A stretch of DNA of 64,000 nt from positions 1-64,000 of the forward strand of contig JBFGJY010000002.1 of assembly GCA_041576975.1 (NCBI GenBank), read 5' to 3'. This document shows positions 51,059 to 60,596 of the stretch, piece by piece; positions within the stretch are counted from its first letter, which is position 1, and the number at the start of each line of letters is the position of its first letter. Source of the stretch: JBFGJY01 sp041576975 (GTDB taxonomy: Bacteria > Pseudomonadota > Gammaproteobacteria > UBA4575). The translations under genes and the position numbers were made by a program. The notes under the pieces were generated by a model that was not told the origin of the DNA, did no database searches, and worked only from the letters and a program-made list of their open reading frames with translations.

Positions 51059-52459
51059 ATGGAAGATAAAAGCTCAAAACTATGGGGTGGTCGGTTTACA
51101 GAAGCCACAGATGAATTTGTCGAACAATTTAACGCATCTGTAGGATTTGATAAACGACTTTATAAGCAAGATATCCTTGGTTCTAAAGTGCATGCTCAAA
51201 TGCTTGCACGTATTGGCGTCCTCAATAGTAAGGATAGTGACAAATTACTAAAGGCTCTAGATTCAATTGAGGCAGAAATTGAAGCAGGTTCTTTCCGTTG
51301 GGATACCGGTTTAGAAGATGTGCATATGAATATTGAGGCGCGCCTTATCGAGTTGGTGGGCGATGCCGGTAAACGTATTCATACTGGACGTTCGCGCAAT
51401 GATCAAGTGTCTACAGATGTGCGTCTGTATCTGCGCGATGCCATCGATGAAATAGATCAGCAACTAGAGAAATTACAGGCAGCAATTTTATCGGTTGCTG
51501 AACAAGAAACCGATACCATCATGCCAGGTTTTACGCACTTGCAAGTCGCACAAGTCATCACCTTTGGACACCATATGTTGGCATGGTTTGAAATGATTCA
51601 TCGCGACCGTGTGCGTTTACAACAATGTAGAGTGAGTGTAAATTTTTTACCTCTTGGTGCCGCTGCGCTCGCCGGTAGCAGTTTTGCATTAGATCGTGAT
51701 TATGTCGCTAAGCAACTACAATTTACTGCACCCTGTCACAATAGCTTAGATGCAGTAAGTGATAGAGATTTTGCCATCGAATTTTGCGCTTTTGGGGCGA
51801 TTTTATTTGCACATCTATCACGTATAGCAGAAGAAATCGTGCTGTGGACTTCTGCACAATTTAATTTTATCGAATTGCCGGATCGCTTCTGCACCGGTTC
51901 GTCCATCATGCCGCAAAAAAAGAATCCCGATGTGCCTGAACTGGTTCGTGGTAAGAGTGCACGGGTATATGCAAATTTATTTGCCTTGTTAACATTGATG
52001 AAAAGTCAGCCATTAGCCTACAACAAAGATAATCAAGAAGATAAAGAACCGTTATTTGATACCGTTGATACCGTGCACGACTGTGTTGTGGTATTTGCCA
52101 ATATGCTGCCGCATATAAAAGTTAATCGTGAACGCTTGCTAGGGGCTGCTCAGCAAGGATATGCGACTGCAACCGATTTGGCCGATTATTTAGTACAGAA
52201 GAAAGTACCGTTTCGAGATGCACATGAGGTGGTCGGCAAGACAGTGAAATATGCGATCGCCCAAAATAAGCAACTTGATGAGCTTAATTTACATGAGCTG
52301 CGAAAATTTAGCCCATCCATCGGGGAAGATGTATTTGATATTCTTTCCTTAAAGGGTTCTGTATCCTCAAAGAATACCTATGGTGGTACGTCACCTGCAC
52401 AAGTTACTATACAGCTTAAACTCGCACATCGCCGCTTGAAAGATTTCAAATCTAAATAA
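51059..52459 (+). CDS. argH: Argininosuccinate lyase
   Basis: ArgH splits argininosuccinate to arginine and fumarate, the last step of arginine synthesis. The 466-residue protein has KLWGGRFTEATDEFVEQFNA, THTGRSRNDQV-type sequence (here RIHTGRSRNDQVSTDVRLYL), the fumarase-family signature GSSIMPQKKNPDVPELVRGK with the catalytic Ser, and TATDLADYLVQK. No other arginine genes lie nearby. Confidence 0.97.
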   Translation: MEDKSSKLWGGRFTEATDEFVEQFNASVGFDKRLYKQDILGSKVHAQMLARIGVLNSKDSDKLLKALDSIEAEIEAGSFRWDTGLEDVHMNIEARLIELVGDAGKRIHTGRSRNDQVSTDVRLYLRDAIDEIDQQLEKLQAAILSVAEQETDTIMPGFTHLQVAQVITFGHHMLAWFEMIHRDRVRLQQCRVSVNFLPLGAAALAGSSFALDRDYVAKQLQFTAPCHNSLDAVSDRDFAIEFCAFGAILFAHLSRIAEEIVLWTSAQFNFIELPDRFCTGSSIMPQKKNPDVPELVRGKSARVYANLFALLTLMKSQPLAYNKDNQEDKEPLFDTVDTVHDCVVVFANMLPHIKVNRERLLGAAQQGYATATDLADYLVQKKVPFRDAHEVVGKTVKYAIAQNKQLDELNLHELRKFSPSIGEDVFDILSLKGSVSSKNTYGGTSPAQVTIQLKLAHRRLKDFKSK

Positions 52460-52476
52460 CTAAGCTGAAAATGTTA

Positions 52477-53136
52477 TTACCAACATTGGAGCAACCAGTT
52501 TCGAATGTCGGCGATTTCTTCTGAACAAACGGTGTGTGCACAAGGATATTCTTTCCAGTAAATGTTAAAGCCCTGTTGTTCAAGGAGTTCACGCGCAAGC
52601 TTCCCAAAAGCAAGCGGCACAATCTCATCATATGCACCATGTGCTAAATATATTGGCAAAGATTGATCGGCGTGCGCGGAATATTCATGTAACTCTTGCC
52701 GTAATGGTAGGTAACAAGACATTGCTAGCAGTCCAGCAAGTCGACGAGAATAGCGTAAACCGGCGTAAAGCGTTAATGCGCCACCTTGTGAAAATCCCGC
52801 TAATACTATCCGTTGTGGTGCAATGCCTAGATTCACTTGTTGATCGATGAGTGCATTGATTTCTGATTTGATGCGCTTAATACCTTCGCAATCTTCTTTG
52901 CTATGCATATCAAGACCATAAATGTTATACCAGGCAGGCATGCGCATATCGTTATTGAGACTAACTGCTTGTACGGGCGCATGTGGAAATATAAAACGCG
53001 CTCGGATCGAGTTGGGTAGATTTAACTGTTCAACCATAGGCTCAAAGTCATGGCCATTTGCGCCAAGGCCATGTAACCAGATGATGGCGCAGTCAGGATC
53101 GCCCTGAGTGTCAATTTGGATTGTAGCTAGTGCCAA
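52477..53136 (-). CDS. Carboxylesterase/phospholipase, alpha/beta hydrolase
   Basis: This 219-residue cytosolic hydrolase belongs to the abhydrolase_2 family (EstB/acyl-protein-thioesterase type). IIWLHGLGANGHDFEP is the oxyanion-hole region; the nucleophile Ser is in VLAGFSQGGALTLYAG; the Asp lies in YLAHGAYDEIVPL and the His in YPCAHTVCSEEI. It converges with argH (17-base gap) and is divergent from lptM. Confidence 0.92.
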   Translation of the reverse strand: MALATIQIDTQGDPDCAIIWLHGLGANGHDFEPMVEQLNLPNSIRARFIFPHAPVQAVSLNNDMRMPAWYNIYGLDMHSKEDCEGIKRIKSEINALIDQQVNLGIAPQRIVLAGFSQGGALTLYAGLRYSRRLAGLLAMSCYLPLRQELHEYSAHADQSLPIYLAHGAYDEIVPLAFGKLARELLEQQGFNIYWKEYPCAHTVCSEEIADIRNWLLQCW

Positions 53137-53205
53137 GGCTATGGTGGTTTCTTGTTAATTAAAGGGTCTATACAATGGCGCCGAATAGAATCAAAGAGTA
53201 CAACG

Positions 53206-53343
53206 ATGACGCAACTCAGACTATATTTTCTTGCTTTTATGATTTCTCTTATGGCTACGGTTCTAGGCTGCGGCCAGACTGGTGATTTATATCTACCGGA
53301 AGATGATCCAAAACGAAAGTCTAAAGATCAATCCACTAGTTGA
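53206..53343 (+). CDS. lptM: LptM-type (YifL) small lipoprotein
   Basis: This 45-residue lipoprotein has a signal peptide ending in ATVLGC, followed by GQTGDLYLPEDDP. This is the LptM/YifL pattern (CG-x-x-G-x-LY-x-P), and the gene sits before lysA and dapF as in other gammaproteobacteria. LptM assists oxidative maturation of LptD in E. coli. I chose ATG 53206 because the earlier ATG at 53152 puts 18 charged residues before the signal peptide. Confidence 0.85.
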   Translation: MTQLRLYFLAFMISLMATVLGCGQTGDLYLPEDDPKRKSKDQSTS

Positions 53344-53409
53344 GCAAACTAATAATTTGTAAAAGTTAAGCACTTTGGCCTTATTTATAGGCTCAATACT
53401 TTATCTACT

Positions 53410-54660
53410 ATGAATCCTTTCCAATACCGTGACAACAACCTGCTTCATGCAGAAGATGTAAATTTGCTAGAGCTAGCAAATGCCTATGGCACGCCTTGCT
53501 ATGTCTATTCCAAGTCGGCTATTCAAAATAATTACCAAGCCTTTGCCAATTCACTCCAAAATTGGCGAACGCGTATATGTTATGCGGTAAAAGCCAATTC
53601 AAATCTGGCTATATTAAACTTATTAGTCAAACTAGGCGCAGGCTTCGATATCGTCTCAATCGGTGAGCTTGAACGAGTTTTACATGCAGGAGGAGATGTT
53701 AACAAAGTAGTATTTTCTGGTGTAGCAAAGCGTACCGATGAAATACGTCGTGCGCTTGTTAAGGGGATACATTGTTTTAATATTGAGTCGACTGCAGAGC
53801 TAAAGCGTCTAGACGCCATTACGCGTGAAATGGATTTACATGCCAATGTGTCACTGCGTGTAAACCCTGATGTAGATTCTAGTACGCACCCATATATCTC
53901 TACGGGCTTAAAAGAAAATAAGTTTGGTGTTGATATCGAACAGTCTTTAGATATTTATCAGAAGATTGCAAAGTGTAGTCATCTACATGCTATTGGAGTA
54001 GATTGCCATATCGGTTCACAGCTTTTGGAATTGGCGCCATTTCAAACGTGCTTTGAGAAAATATTTGAATTAATAGATCGATTATGTGAATCCGGAATTC
54101 AACTTCGGCATGTCGATGTAGGGGGAGGTTTAGGCATCCCCTATGAAGAAAACGATAAAGCTCCAAGCCCTGCTGAATATGCGCAGGTATTAGCACCCTT
54201 TATGCAAGACAGAGAACTTGAATTGTTAATTGAGCCAGGTCGCGCAATCATAGGTAAAGCCGGAATTTTACTTACTCGTGTTGAACATATTAAACATACC
54301 CCTAAAAAAAACTTCGCATTAGTAGATGCCGCGATGAATGATTTCATTCGTCCATCTTTGTATTCAGCATGGCATGAAATATCTGCTGTACAAGCCAATA
54401 ATATAGATGAGGCAATTTATGATGTAGTTGGTCCAGTGTGCGAGACCGGGGATTTTTTAGGTAAGGATCGACGCTTACGAATCCAAGAGGGCTGTGTATT
54501 GGCTATACACGCGGTTGGAGCTTACGGTTTTGTGATGGCCAGTAACTATAACTCACGTGTTCGAGCCGCAGAAGTGTTGGTTGATGGTGATCAGGCTTGG
54601 TTAATACGTCGACGCGAGACTATTGATCAATTGTTTGCCAATGAAATCATTCCAAGTTAA
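53410..54660 (+). CDS. lysA: Diaminopimelate decarboxylase
   Basis: LysA makes lysine from meso-diaminopimelate with PLP. The 416-residue protein has the PLP lysine in ICYAVKANSNLAILN, the substrate-specific HIGSQLLELAPF, the phosphate loop VDVGGGLGIPY, EPGRAIIGKAG, and GPVCETGDFLGKDR with the dimer-interface Cys. dapF three genes later supplies its substrate. The stop overlaps the next start by one base. Confidence 0.96.
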   Translation: MNPFQYRDNNLLHAEDVNLLELANAYGTPCYVYSKSAIQNNYQAFANSLQNWRTRICYAVKANSNLAILNLLVKLGAGFDIVSIGELERVLHAGGDVNKVVFSGVAKRTDEIRRALVKGIHCFNIESTAELKRLDAITREMDLHANVSLRVNPDVDSSTHPYISTGLKENKFGVDIEQSLDIYQKIAKCSHLHAIGVDCHIGSQLLELAPFQTCFEKIFELIDRLCESGIQLRHVDVGGGLGIPYEENDKAPSPAEYAQVLAPFMQDRELELLIEPGRAIIGKAGILLTRVEHIKHTPKKNFALVDAAMNDFIRPSLYSAWHEISAVQANNIDEAIYDVVGPVCETGDFLGKDRRLRIQEGCVLAIHAVGAYGFVMASNYNSRVRAAEVLVDGDQAWLIRRRETIDQLFANEIIPS

Positions 54661-55325
54661 TGCAACGCTTGCTTGAATCAGAGTTAATGGATGATGCTAC
54701 ACAGGCAGTTGCCTATGCGAATGCTGATTTTGAGGCTGCGCATAGCTCGATAGTAGGGCACTTTCGACGCGTATTCCCACATATTGAATCTCTGCATACT
54801 GTATTGGATCTTGGTTGTGGATCAGCTGATATCGCTATCCGATTCGCACGCTTGTATCCAGATTGCAAAATAGATGCTGTCGATGGTGCACAAGCGATGT
54901 TAAAGCAAGCGCAGCTTGTTATTGACCGTGAGTCCTTGGAGGATAGAATCGCTGTTCATCTATACCGCTTACCAAACTGTAAGTTACCGAGTAAAAGTTA
55001 CGATGCTATTGTGTCAAATAGCCTCTTACACCATCTACACGAGCCTCAGCATTTATGGTCAAGTCTACGTAAATTTGCCACAGCTAAAACCGCTATCTTT
55101 ATTTGTGACCTACTTCGACCTGATTCATTGCTATCTGCAAGCCACCTCGTCGAACAGTACGCAAGTGGTGAGCCCGATATTTTACGCCGTGATTTTTATA
55201 ACTCACTATTAGCTGCATTTACCCTCGATGAGGTGCATGACCAATTAAGTGCTGCAAATTTACATGGTTTACATGTGGAACAAATAAGTGATCGACATCT
55301 GCTTATTTATGGTCATCTGCAATGA
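54660..55325 (+). CDS. Class I SAM-dependent methyltransferase
   Basis: This 221-residue protein has motif I TVLDLGCGSADIAIRFA, acidic post-I AVDGAQAMLKQA and motif IV DAIVSNSLLHHLHEPQHLW. It is like small-molecule methyltransferases but the substrate cannot be told. The TAATG overlap with lysA and a 4-base overlap with the CoA-binding gene place it firmly in the lysine operon, which is an unusual insertion compared with the E. coli order. Confidence 0.85.
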   Translation: MQRLLESELMDDATQAVAYANADFEAAHSSIVGHFRRVFPHIESLHTVLDLGCGSADIAIRFARLYPDCKIDAVDGAQAMLKQAQLVIDRESLEDRIAVHLYRLPNCKLPSKSYDAIVSNSLLHHLHEPQHLWSSLRKFATAKTAIFICDLLRPDSLLSASHLVEQYASGEPDILRRDFYNSLLAAFTLDEVHDQLSAANLHGLHVEQISDRHLLIYGHLQ

Positions 55326-55756
55326 ATACAAATCTAAACAATACATACGGTTTACCAAGTGACTCAGAGATTATTGATTTATTTAAGAGTATTCATAGTA
55401 TTGCAGTGATAGGTTTATCCCCAAAGCCGAATAGACCAAGTCATCGAGTAGCCAAGAATATGCAAGAGTTTGGTTTCGATATTATTCCTGTGCGCCCCGC
55501 GGTAACAGAAATATTAGGGGAGAAGGCCTATAGTTCATTGCAAGAAATCCCATTTCTAGTTGATTTGGTTAATATATTTCGCGCACCAAAGTATGTAGCA
55601 GATATTACTGATCAATGTATAGACAAAAAAATTAAAGCAATGTGGTTGCAAGAAGGTGTTGTAGATGTAGGAAGTGCAAGCAAAGCCTACAATGCAAATG
55701 TTTTCACGGTAATGGATAAGTGTGTTTACAAAGAGTATATGCGTTTAATGAAGTAG
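55322..55756 (+). CDS. CoA-binding protein (YccU type)
   Basis: This 144-residue protein is a Rossmann-fold CoA_binding_2 domain: SIAVIGLSPKPNRPSHRVAK, GFDIIPVRPAVTEILGEKAY, VDLVNIFRAPKYVADI, MWLQEGVVD, and a Cys-containing C-terminal segment (VMDKCVYKEYMRL) typical of the YccU family. The physiological role is unknown. It overlaps the methyltransferase gene by 4 bases. Confidence 0.9.
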   Translation: MNTNLNNTYGLPSDSEIIDLFKSIHSIAVIGLSPKPNRPSHRVAKNMQEFGFDIIPVRPAVTEILGEKAYSSLQEIPFLVDLVNIFRAPKYVADITDQCIDKKIKAMWLQEGVVDVGSASKAYNANVFTVMDKCVYKEYMRLMK

Positions 55757-55836
55757 CATTTGCAGTGCTCTAATGAATATTCCTAATCTAAAGGATTAAT
55801 TTACACTTTGTAACTTTTCACAAGCTTATAATTGTT

Positions 55837-56667
55837 ATGCAATTACAATTTGCAAAAATGCACGGATTAGGTAATGATTTCGTTATCTTTGATGCTGTTC
55901 ATCAAGATGTGCAACTTTCTAAAGATCAGTTATGTTGGATTGCAGATCGAAGATTAGGTGTAGGATGTGATCAAATTTTAGTCGTTAGACCCGCAAACGA
56001 TGTCGATGTCGACTTTAATTATCAGATCTTCAACAGCAATGGAGAGGAAGTTGAGCATTGTGGAAATGGTGCGCGTTGCATTGGTAAATTTCTATTGCTC
56101 AATGGATTAATAAGTAAGAGTTCAATCAATATTAAAACAATTAGTGGTGTATATAGTATCTATCTTCGTGATAACGGTCTTGTTACTGTTGATATGGGTG
56201 CGCCTATATTTGAACCAAAAGAAATCCCGTTTACAGCTGCAACAACTTCACCAAGCTATACGCTTGATGTCGAAGGACAGCAGGTTGAAATAGGCGCAGT
56301 TTCTATGGGTAACCCACATGCAGTAATTCGAGTTGATGATATTAACAATGCACCCGTCACCACCTTAGGCCCCAAAATAGAAACACACTCAATGTTTCCT
56401 AATAAAACCAATGTTGGTTTTATGCAGATACTGGATTCGCAGCATATTTCTTTGCGCGTTTTCGAGCGGGATGTGGGCGAAACTAGCGCATGTGGTACTG
56501 GAGCATGTGCCGCTGTTGCAGTTGGACAGGCTCAGAACCTACTCGATGCTGAGGTAACCGTAAAGTTACCTGGCGGCAGCTTGCAAATTGAGTGTAAACA
56601 CTCAAGTGGATCAGTATTTATGACTGGTCCTGCGCAATTAAGTTTTGAGGGGAGCCTAACTCTATGA
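55837..56667 (+). CDS. dapF: Diaminopimelate epimerase
   Basis: DapF converts LL- to meso-diaminopimelate, used for lysine and peptidoglycan. The 276-residue protein has both catalytic cysteines: NGEEVEHCGNGARCIGKF and VGETSACGTGACAAVAV. MHGLGNDFVIFD at the N-terminus and GNPHAVI are conserved. The stop overlaps the DUF484 start by 4 bases, as is common in gammaproteobacteria. Confidence 0.97.
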   Translation: MQLQFAKMHGLGNDFVIFDAVHQDVQLSKDQLCWIADRRLGVGCDQILVVRPANDVDVDFNYQIFNSNGEEVEHCGNGARCIGKFLLLNGLISKSSINIKTISGVYSIYLRDNGLVTVDMGAPIFEPKEIPFTAATTSPSYTLDVEGQQVEIGAVSMGNPHAVIRVDDINNAPVTTLGPKIETHSMFPNKTNVGFMQILDSQHISLRVFERDVGETSACGTGACAAVAVGQAQNLLDAEVTVKLPGGSLQIECKHSSGSVFMTGPAQLSFEGSLTL

Positions 56668-57395
56668 CCACACAGACGAAACCAGATATAGCTGCACGTG
56701 ATGACTTAACAGAATCTAAATCTAAGCTCAGTCGCGAAAATGTGGCCCGCTATTTACGCACACATAGTGACTTCTTTATGCATCATTCTGAGCTAATTGA
56801 AACACTTGCTATTCCACACGAGACAGGTGAGGCCGTTTCCTTGGTTGAGCGTCAGGTGGAGTTACTTCGTAATAAAAATAAAGAATTAGATCGTAAGCTG
56901 CACCAACTCATCACTGTAGCTAAAGATAATGAGCGAGTAAATCGTCGGTTACACACATTGGCATTAGCTATTGTCTCAGTTAAAGGATTTGATGAAACAT
57001 TAAATAGTATCCAGGAGTTACTGCATACCGATTTTCCAGGTACTAAAGTTCATATTCGCTTGTTTGATGTGTTACCTAGTACAAATGCTCAAGAGTGTGT
57101 GCGTATCGAAACCTCTTTATTGAAAACCAAGTTAGTACAAGACCTGTTTTCGAGTCGTCGTCGAGGAGTGGCATTTTTAACTAAACGCCAAATTGAAAAT
57201 GTATTTATGCTGGAAGAAGGTAGGAAGCCAATACGATCTGCTGCGGCAGTAGCTCTAAAGAAACATCAACATCTCGGTGTGTTGTTATTAGGTAGCACAG
57301 ATGCAAATCGTTTTCAAAGTGGTATGGGTACATTATTCTTAGGAAACTTAGGCGAAATCATCGGCGCAAAGCTACAACAATTTACCACTGCTTAG
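56664..57395 (+). CDS. DUF484 family protein
   Basis: This 243-residue protein matches DUF484, usually found between dapF and xerC. An N-terminal helical part (VARYLRTHSDFFMHHSELIE, SLVERQVELLRNKNKELDRK as a coiled coil) leads to a GAF-like domain (AVALKKHQHLGVLLLGSTDA, RFQSGMGTLFLGNLGEII). The function is unknown; linkage to xerC suggests a link with chromosome processing, which is inference. A 202-base gap separates it from xerC here. Confidence 0.92.
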   Translation: MTTQTKPDIAARDDLTESKSKLSRENVARYLRTHSDFFMHHSELIETLAIPHETGEAVSLVERQVELLRNKNKELDRKLHQLITVAKDNERVNRRLHTLALAIVSVKGFDETLNSIQELLHTDFPGTKVHIRLFDVLPSTNAQECVRIETSLLKTKLVQDLFSSRRRGVAFLTKRQIENVFMLEEGRKPIRSAAAVALKKHQHLGVLLLGSTDANRFQSGMGTLFLGNLGEIIGAKLQQFTTA

Positions 57396-57597
57396 TCCTA
57401 TTTACGATCGTTGGTACACGTTGCAGCATTTCGTTACAACCAAAACCAAATAATAGTTCTTGGAATCAATCTATAGCAATTTATAACCAGTTAGCCAGAA
57501 TTACACTAGTATCATCATAATTACATATGTATACATTTCCATCTATAAGGAATTAATGTTAACGTAGTTATTATTCAATTCTCATATAAGTGTGGTT

Positions 57598-58545
57598 ATG
57601 GCAATCGTAATTAGCCCAACAAGCACTCAAGAACTCATCCACCGGTATTTACGCTATCTCCATGACGAGCGCAGATATTCCGCTGCGACTATAGAAAACT
57701 ATCAGCGCGATATTCTTCAATTCATAGAGTTTATAAATGCTATTAATGTAACAGATTGTTGTGAAGTAGATAGTTTGCATGTACGAAACTTTGCTGGTTC
57801 GCGTCGACGCCGAGGCATTTCGGCGCGCAGTTTGCATCGCTCACTTAGTGCCATTAGAGGCTTTTATAATTTTTTGCAGCGCGAACAGCTTATTGAAAAT
57901 AATCCGGTTGCAGATGTGAGTGCGCCACGCATGGAGAAAAAACTACCTGATCTATTAGATGTAGACGAAATCAATCGCTTACTCACCGAGGGTCCGCAAA
58001 ATCCTCTTAGGCTACGAGACCATGCCATGATGGAGTTAATGTACTCATCAGGTTTACGACTGGCTGAATTAGTCAATCTAAATATCGGTGCTATTGACCT
58101 ATCTCAAGGTCAAGTCCATGTGTTGGGGAAAGGTAATAAATCTCGGTACTTACCCATAGGCGCAGCAGCATGCAAAGTGCTTAGACGTTGGTTAGATGCA
58201 CGACCCAATATCGCTGCAGAAAATGAACTGGCCGTGTTTGTAAATAATCGTGGTAAGCGATTATCACCACGTGCCGTACAACAACGTTTGGCACAATTGG
58301 GTAGAGAACAAGGTCTGGATAAACATGTACATCCACACATGTTACGGCATTCATTTGCAAGTCACTTGCTAGAGTCCAGTGGCGATCTTCGTGCTGTGCA
58401 AGAATTGTTGGGACATGCCGATATAAGCACTACGCAAATCTATACTCATTTAGACTTTCAGCATCTTGCACAAGTTTATGACCGCACTCACCCGCGCGCC
58501 AAAAAGACACATCAAACTGAAGAATCAACGTCTCAAGATAAATAA
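57598..58545 (+). CDS. xerC: Tyrosine recombinase XerC
   Basis: XerC with XerD resolves chromosome dimers at dif. The catalytic set is visible: Arg in SGLRLAELVNL, Lys in VLGKGNKSRYLPI, HxxR in PHMLRHSFASHLL, His in LLGHADISTTQIYTHLD and its Tyr. The N-terminal SAM-like domain has YSAATIENYQRDILQFIEF. The chosen ATG 57598 gives 315 residues; a GTG two codons earlier is also possible. Gene context (dapF-DUF484-xerC) favours XerC over XerD. Confidence 0.93.
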   Translation: MAIVISPTSTQELIHRYLRYLHDERRYSAATIENYQRDILQFIEFINAINVTDCCEVDSLHVRNFAGSRRRRGISARSLHRSLSAIRGFYNFLQREQLIENNPVADVSAPRMEKKLPDLLDVDEINRLLTEGPQNPLRLRDHAMMELMYSSGLRLAELVNLNIGAIDLSQGQVHVLGKGNKSRYLPIGAAACKVLRRWLDARPNIAAENELAVFVNNRGKRLSPRAVQQRLAQLGREQGLDKHVHPHMLRHSFASHLLESSGDLRAVQELLGHADISTTQIYTHLDFQHLAQVYDRTHPRAKKTHQTEESTSQDK

Positions 58546-58663
58546 GCCACACTTTTGATCTAGTATTTACTTTTAGTGATTTTTAATCTGACCTTGAAAA
58601 AGATCAGTCGTATCCTCATGTACAATGTTCGCATTTAAATTTAACTAACTCACCACATAAAAC

Positions 58664-59197
58664 ATGGAACAATTCAAAGGTACTACGATCATCTCTGTAC
58701 GACGAGATGGCAAAGTGGCACTGGGTGGAGATGGCCAGGTTTCACTTGGCAACACCATCATGAAGGGCAATGCGTGTAAAATTCGTCGCCTTTATGAAAA
58801 TAAAGTAATCGCAGGTTTTGCTGGTGGCACGGCAGATGCATTTACTTTATTTGAGCGATTTGAAGCTAAGCTTGAACAACATAATGGTCAACTTGCACGT
58901 GCTGCAGTAGAACTTGCCAAAGATTGGCGCACCGATCGCATGTTGCGCAGATTGGAAGCATTGCTGGCAGTAGCTAATGAATCGACTTCGCTTATTATTT
59001 CAGGCAACGGCGACGTTATTGAACCCGAAGACGCCCTGGTTGCCATTGGCTCAGGCGGGCCTTACGCACAAGCTGCTGCAAGAGCCATGTTGGAAAATAC
59101 TGAATTAAGTGCCAAAGAGATTGTGGAAAAGGCTTTAATTATTGCAGCTAGCATCTGCATTTATACGAATACAAATATTGCAATCGAAGAATTATAG
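58664..59197 (+). CDS. hslV: ATP-dependent protease subunit HslV
   Basis: HslV forms the proteolytic double ring of HslUV. The N-terminus MEQFKG-TTIISVRRDGKVA shows a six-residue propeptide before the catalytic Thr; in E. coli the Thr directly follows Met. GGDGQVSLGNTIMKGNA and SGNGDVIEP are conserved. It has 177 residues. hslU follows after 45 bases. Confidence 0.97.
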   Translation: MEQFKGTTIISVRRDGKVALGGDGQVSLGNTIMKGNACKIRRLYENKVIAGFAGGTADAFTLFERFEAKLEQHNGQLARAAVELAKDWRTDRMLRRLEALLAVANESTSLIISGNGDVIEPEDALVAIGSGGPYAQAAARAMLENTELSAKEIVEKALIIAASICIYTNTNIAIEEL

Positions 59198-59242
59198 TTC
59201 TCATATTTACAAAGCTGTTAACAGAAAAAGTAAAAATACCTC

Positions 59243-60571
59243 ATGTCAAACATGACCCCACGAGAAATCGTTCAGGAGCTCGATAAGCATATCGTTGGAC
59301 AAGATGAAGCCAAACGCGCAGTAGCCATTGCATTGCGTAACCGATGGCGTCGCCAACAATTACCAGAAGAGCTACGTATGGAAGTTACCCCAAAAAATAT
59401 TTTAATGATGGGCCCTACGGGCGTCGGTAAAACTGAAATTGCACGCCGTTTGGCACGCCTTGCAAATGCACCTTTTATTAAAGTTGAAGCGACTAAATTT
59501 ACTGAGGTTGGCTATGTAGGAAAAGAAGTCGATTCCATCATTCGGGATCTTGTGGATACTTCAGTCAAAATGACGCGTGAAATTGAAATGGATAAAGTGC
59601 GTTTTCGCGCGGAAGAAGCTGCAGAAGAGCGCATATTGGATGTGCTAGTGCCACCTAGAGTTGATCCCAATGCGGATAGGACACCCGAATTTGCTAGTGA
59701 AACACGGCAGAAGTTTCGCAAAAAATTACGTGAGGGTAATTTAAACGATACTGAAATAGAGATTGACGTGGCTGCAACTCCAGTGGGGGTAGAAATTATG
59801 ACACCTCCAGGCATGGAGGAAATGGCGAGTCAACTGCAAGGTATGTTTCAAAATTTAAGTACTGGTAGAAAGAAGACGCGCAAAATGCGCATCGAAGATG
59901 CCATGAAGGCGCTAACTGATGAAGAGGCGCATAAATTAATTAATGAAGAAGAACTAAAAGCAACGGCGCTAGAAAATGTTGAACAAAATGGTATCGTGTT
60001 TCTAGATGAAATCGATAAAGTTGCCAAACGCGGTGAAACCAGCGGCGCAGATGTCTCGCGTGAAGGTGTACAACGTGATTTATTGCCTTTAGTAGAAGGC
60101 TGTACCATCAATACTAAATACGGCATGGTGAAATCAGACCATATTTTGTTTATTGCTTCCGGTGCATTTAATGTAGCCAAACCATCCGATCTCATCCCAG
60201 AATTGCAAGGTCGTTTGCCGATCCGGGTAGAACTTAAAGCGCTGACTACGGATGATTTCGTGCGAATTTTGACTGAGCCGGATGCCTCATTGACTGAGCA
60301 ATACTCAGCCTTATTGGCAACTGAAGGAGTGACACTAAATTTTGCTGAAGATGGCGTACGTAAAGTCGCGCAAATTGCACATGATGTGAACGAGTCTACT
60401 GAAAACATTGGTGCGCGAAGATTGCATACCGTTATGGAGCGATTATTAGAAAAAATTTCGTTTTCAGCACCCGATGAAAGCGGAGAAAAAGTAATTGTGG
60501 ATGCAGAGTATGTGGATGAGAATATTGGCGAGTTAGTTAAGGATGTAGATCTGAGTAGATACATACTATAG
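59243..60571 (+). CDS. hslU: ATP-dependent protease ATPase subunit HslU
   Basis: HslU unfolds substrates for HslV. The 442-residue protein equals E. coli HslU (443). Walker A is GPTGVGKTEIARRLA, the pore motif lies in TEVGYVGKEVDSI (GYVG), the I domain spans about 110-235, Walker B is GIVFLDEIDKVAKR, and sensor 2 is in GARRLHTVMERLLE. The C-terminus (DLSRYIL) is the family's HslV-activating tail. A long antisense frame over its 3' half is a codon-usage shadow. Confidence 0.98.
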   Translation: MSNMTPREIVQELDKHIVGQDEAKRAVAIALRNRWRRQQLPEELRMEVTPKNILMMGPTGVGKTEIARRLARLANAPFIKVEATKFTEVGYVGKEVDSIIRDLVDTSVKMTREIEMDKVRFRAEEAAEERILDVLVPPRVDPNADRTPEFASETRQKFRKKLREGNLNDTEIEIDVAATPVGVEIMTPPGMEEMASQLQGMFQNLSTGRKKTRKMRIEDAMKALTDEEAHKLINEEELKATALENVEQNGIVFLDEIDKVAKRGETSGADVSREGVQRDLLPLVEGCTINTKYGMVKSDHILFIASGAFNVAKPSDLIPELQGRLPIRVELKALTTDDFVRILTEPDASLTEQYSALLATEGVTLNFAEDGVRKVAQIAHDVNESTENIGARRLHTVMERLLEKISFSAPDESGEKVIVDAEYVDENIGELVKDVDLSRYIL

Positions 60572-60596
60572 ATAAAAATATAAAGGCTTTAATATT

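Noticed and set aside
59848..60564. 238-codon open frame antisense to hslU
   Set aside because: It is Ser/Thr/Ile-rich, has no recognisable domain, and lies wholly under a certain gene; it is a codon-usage shadow.
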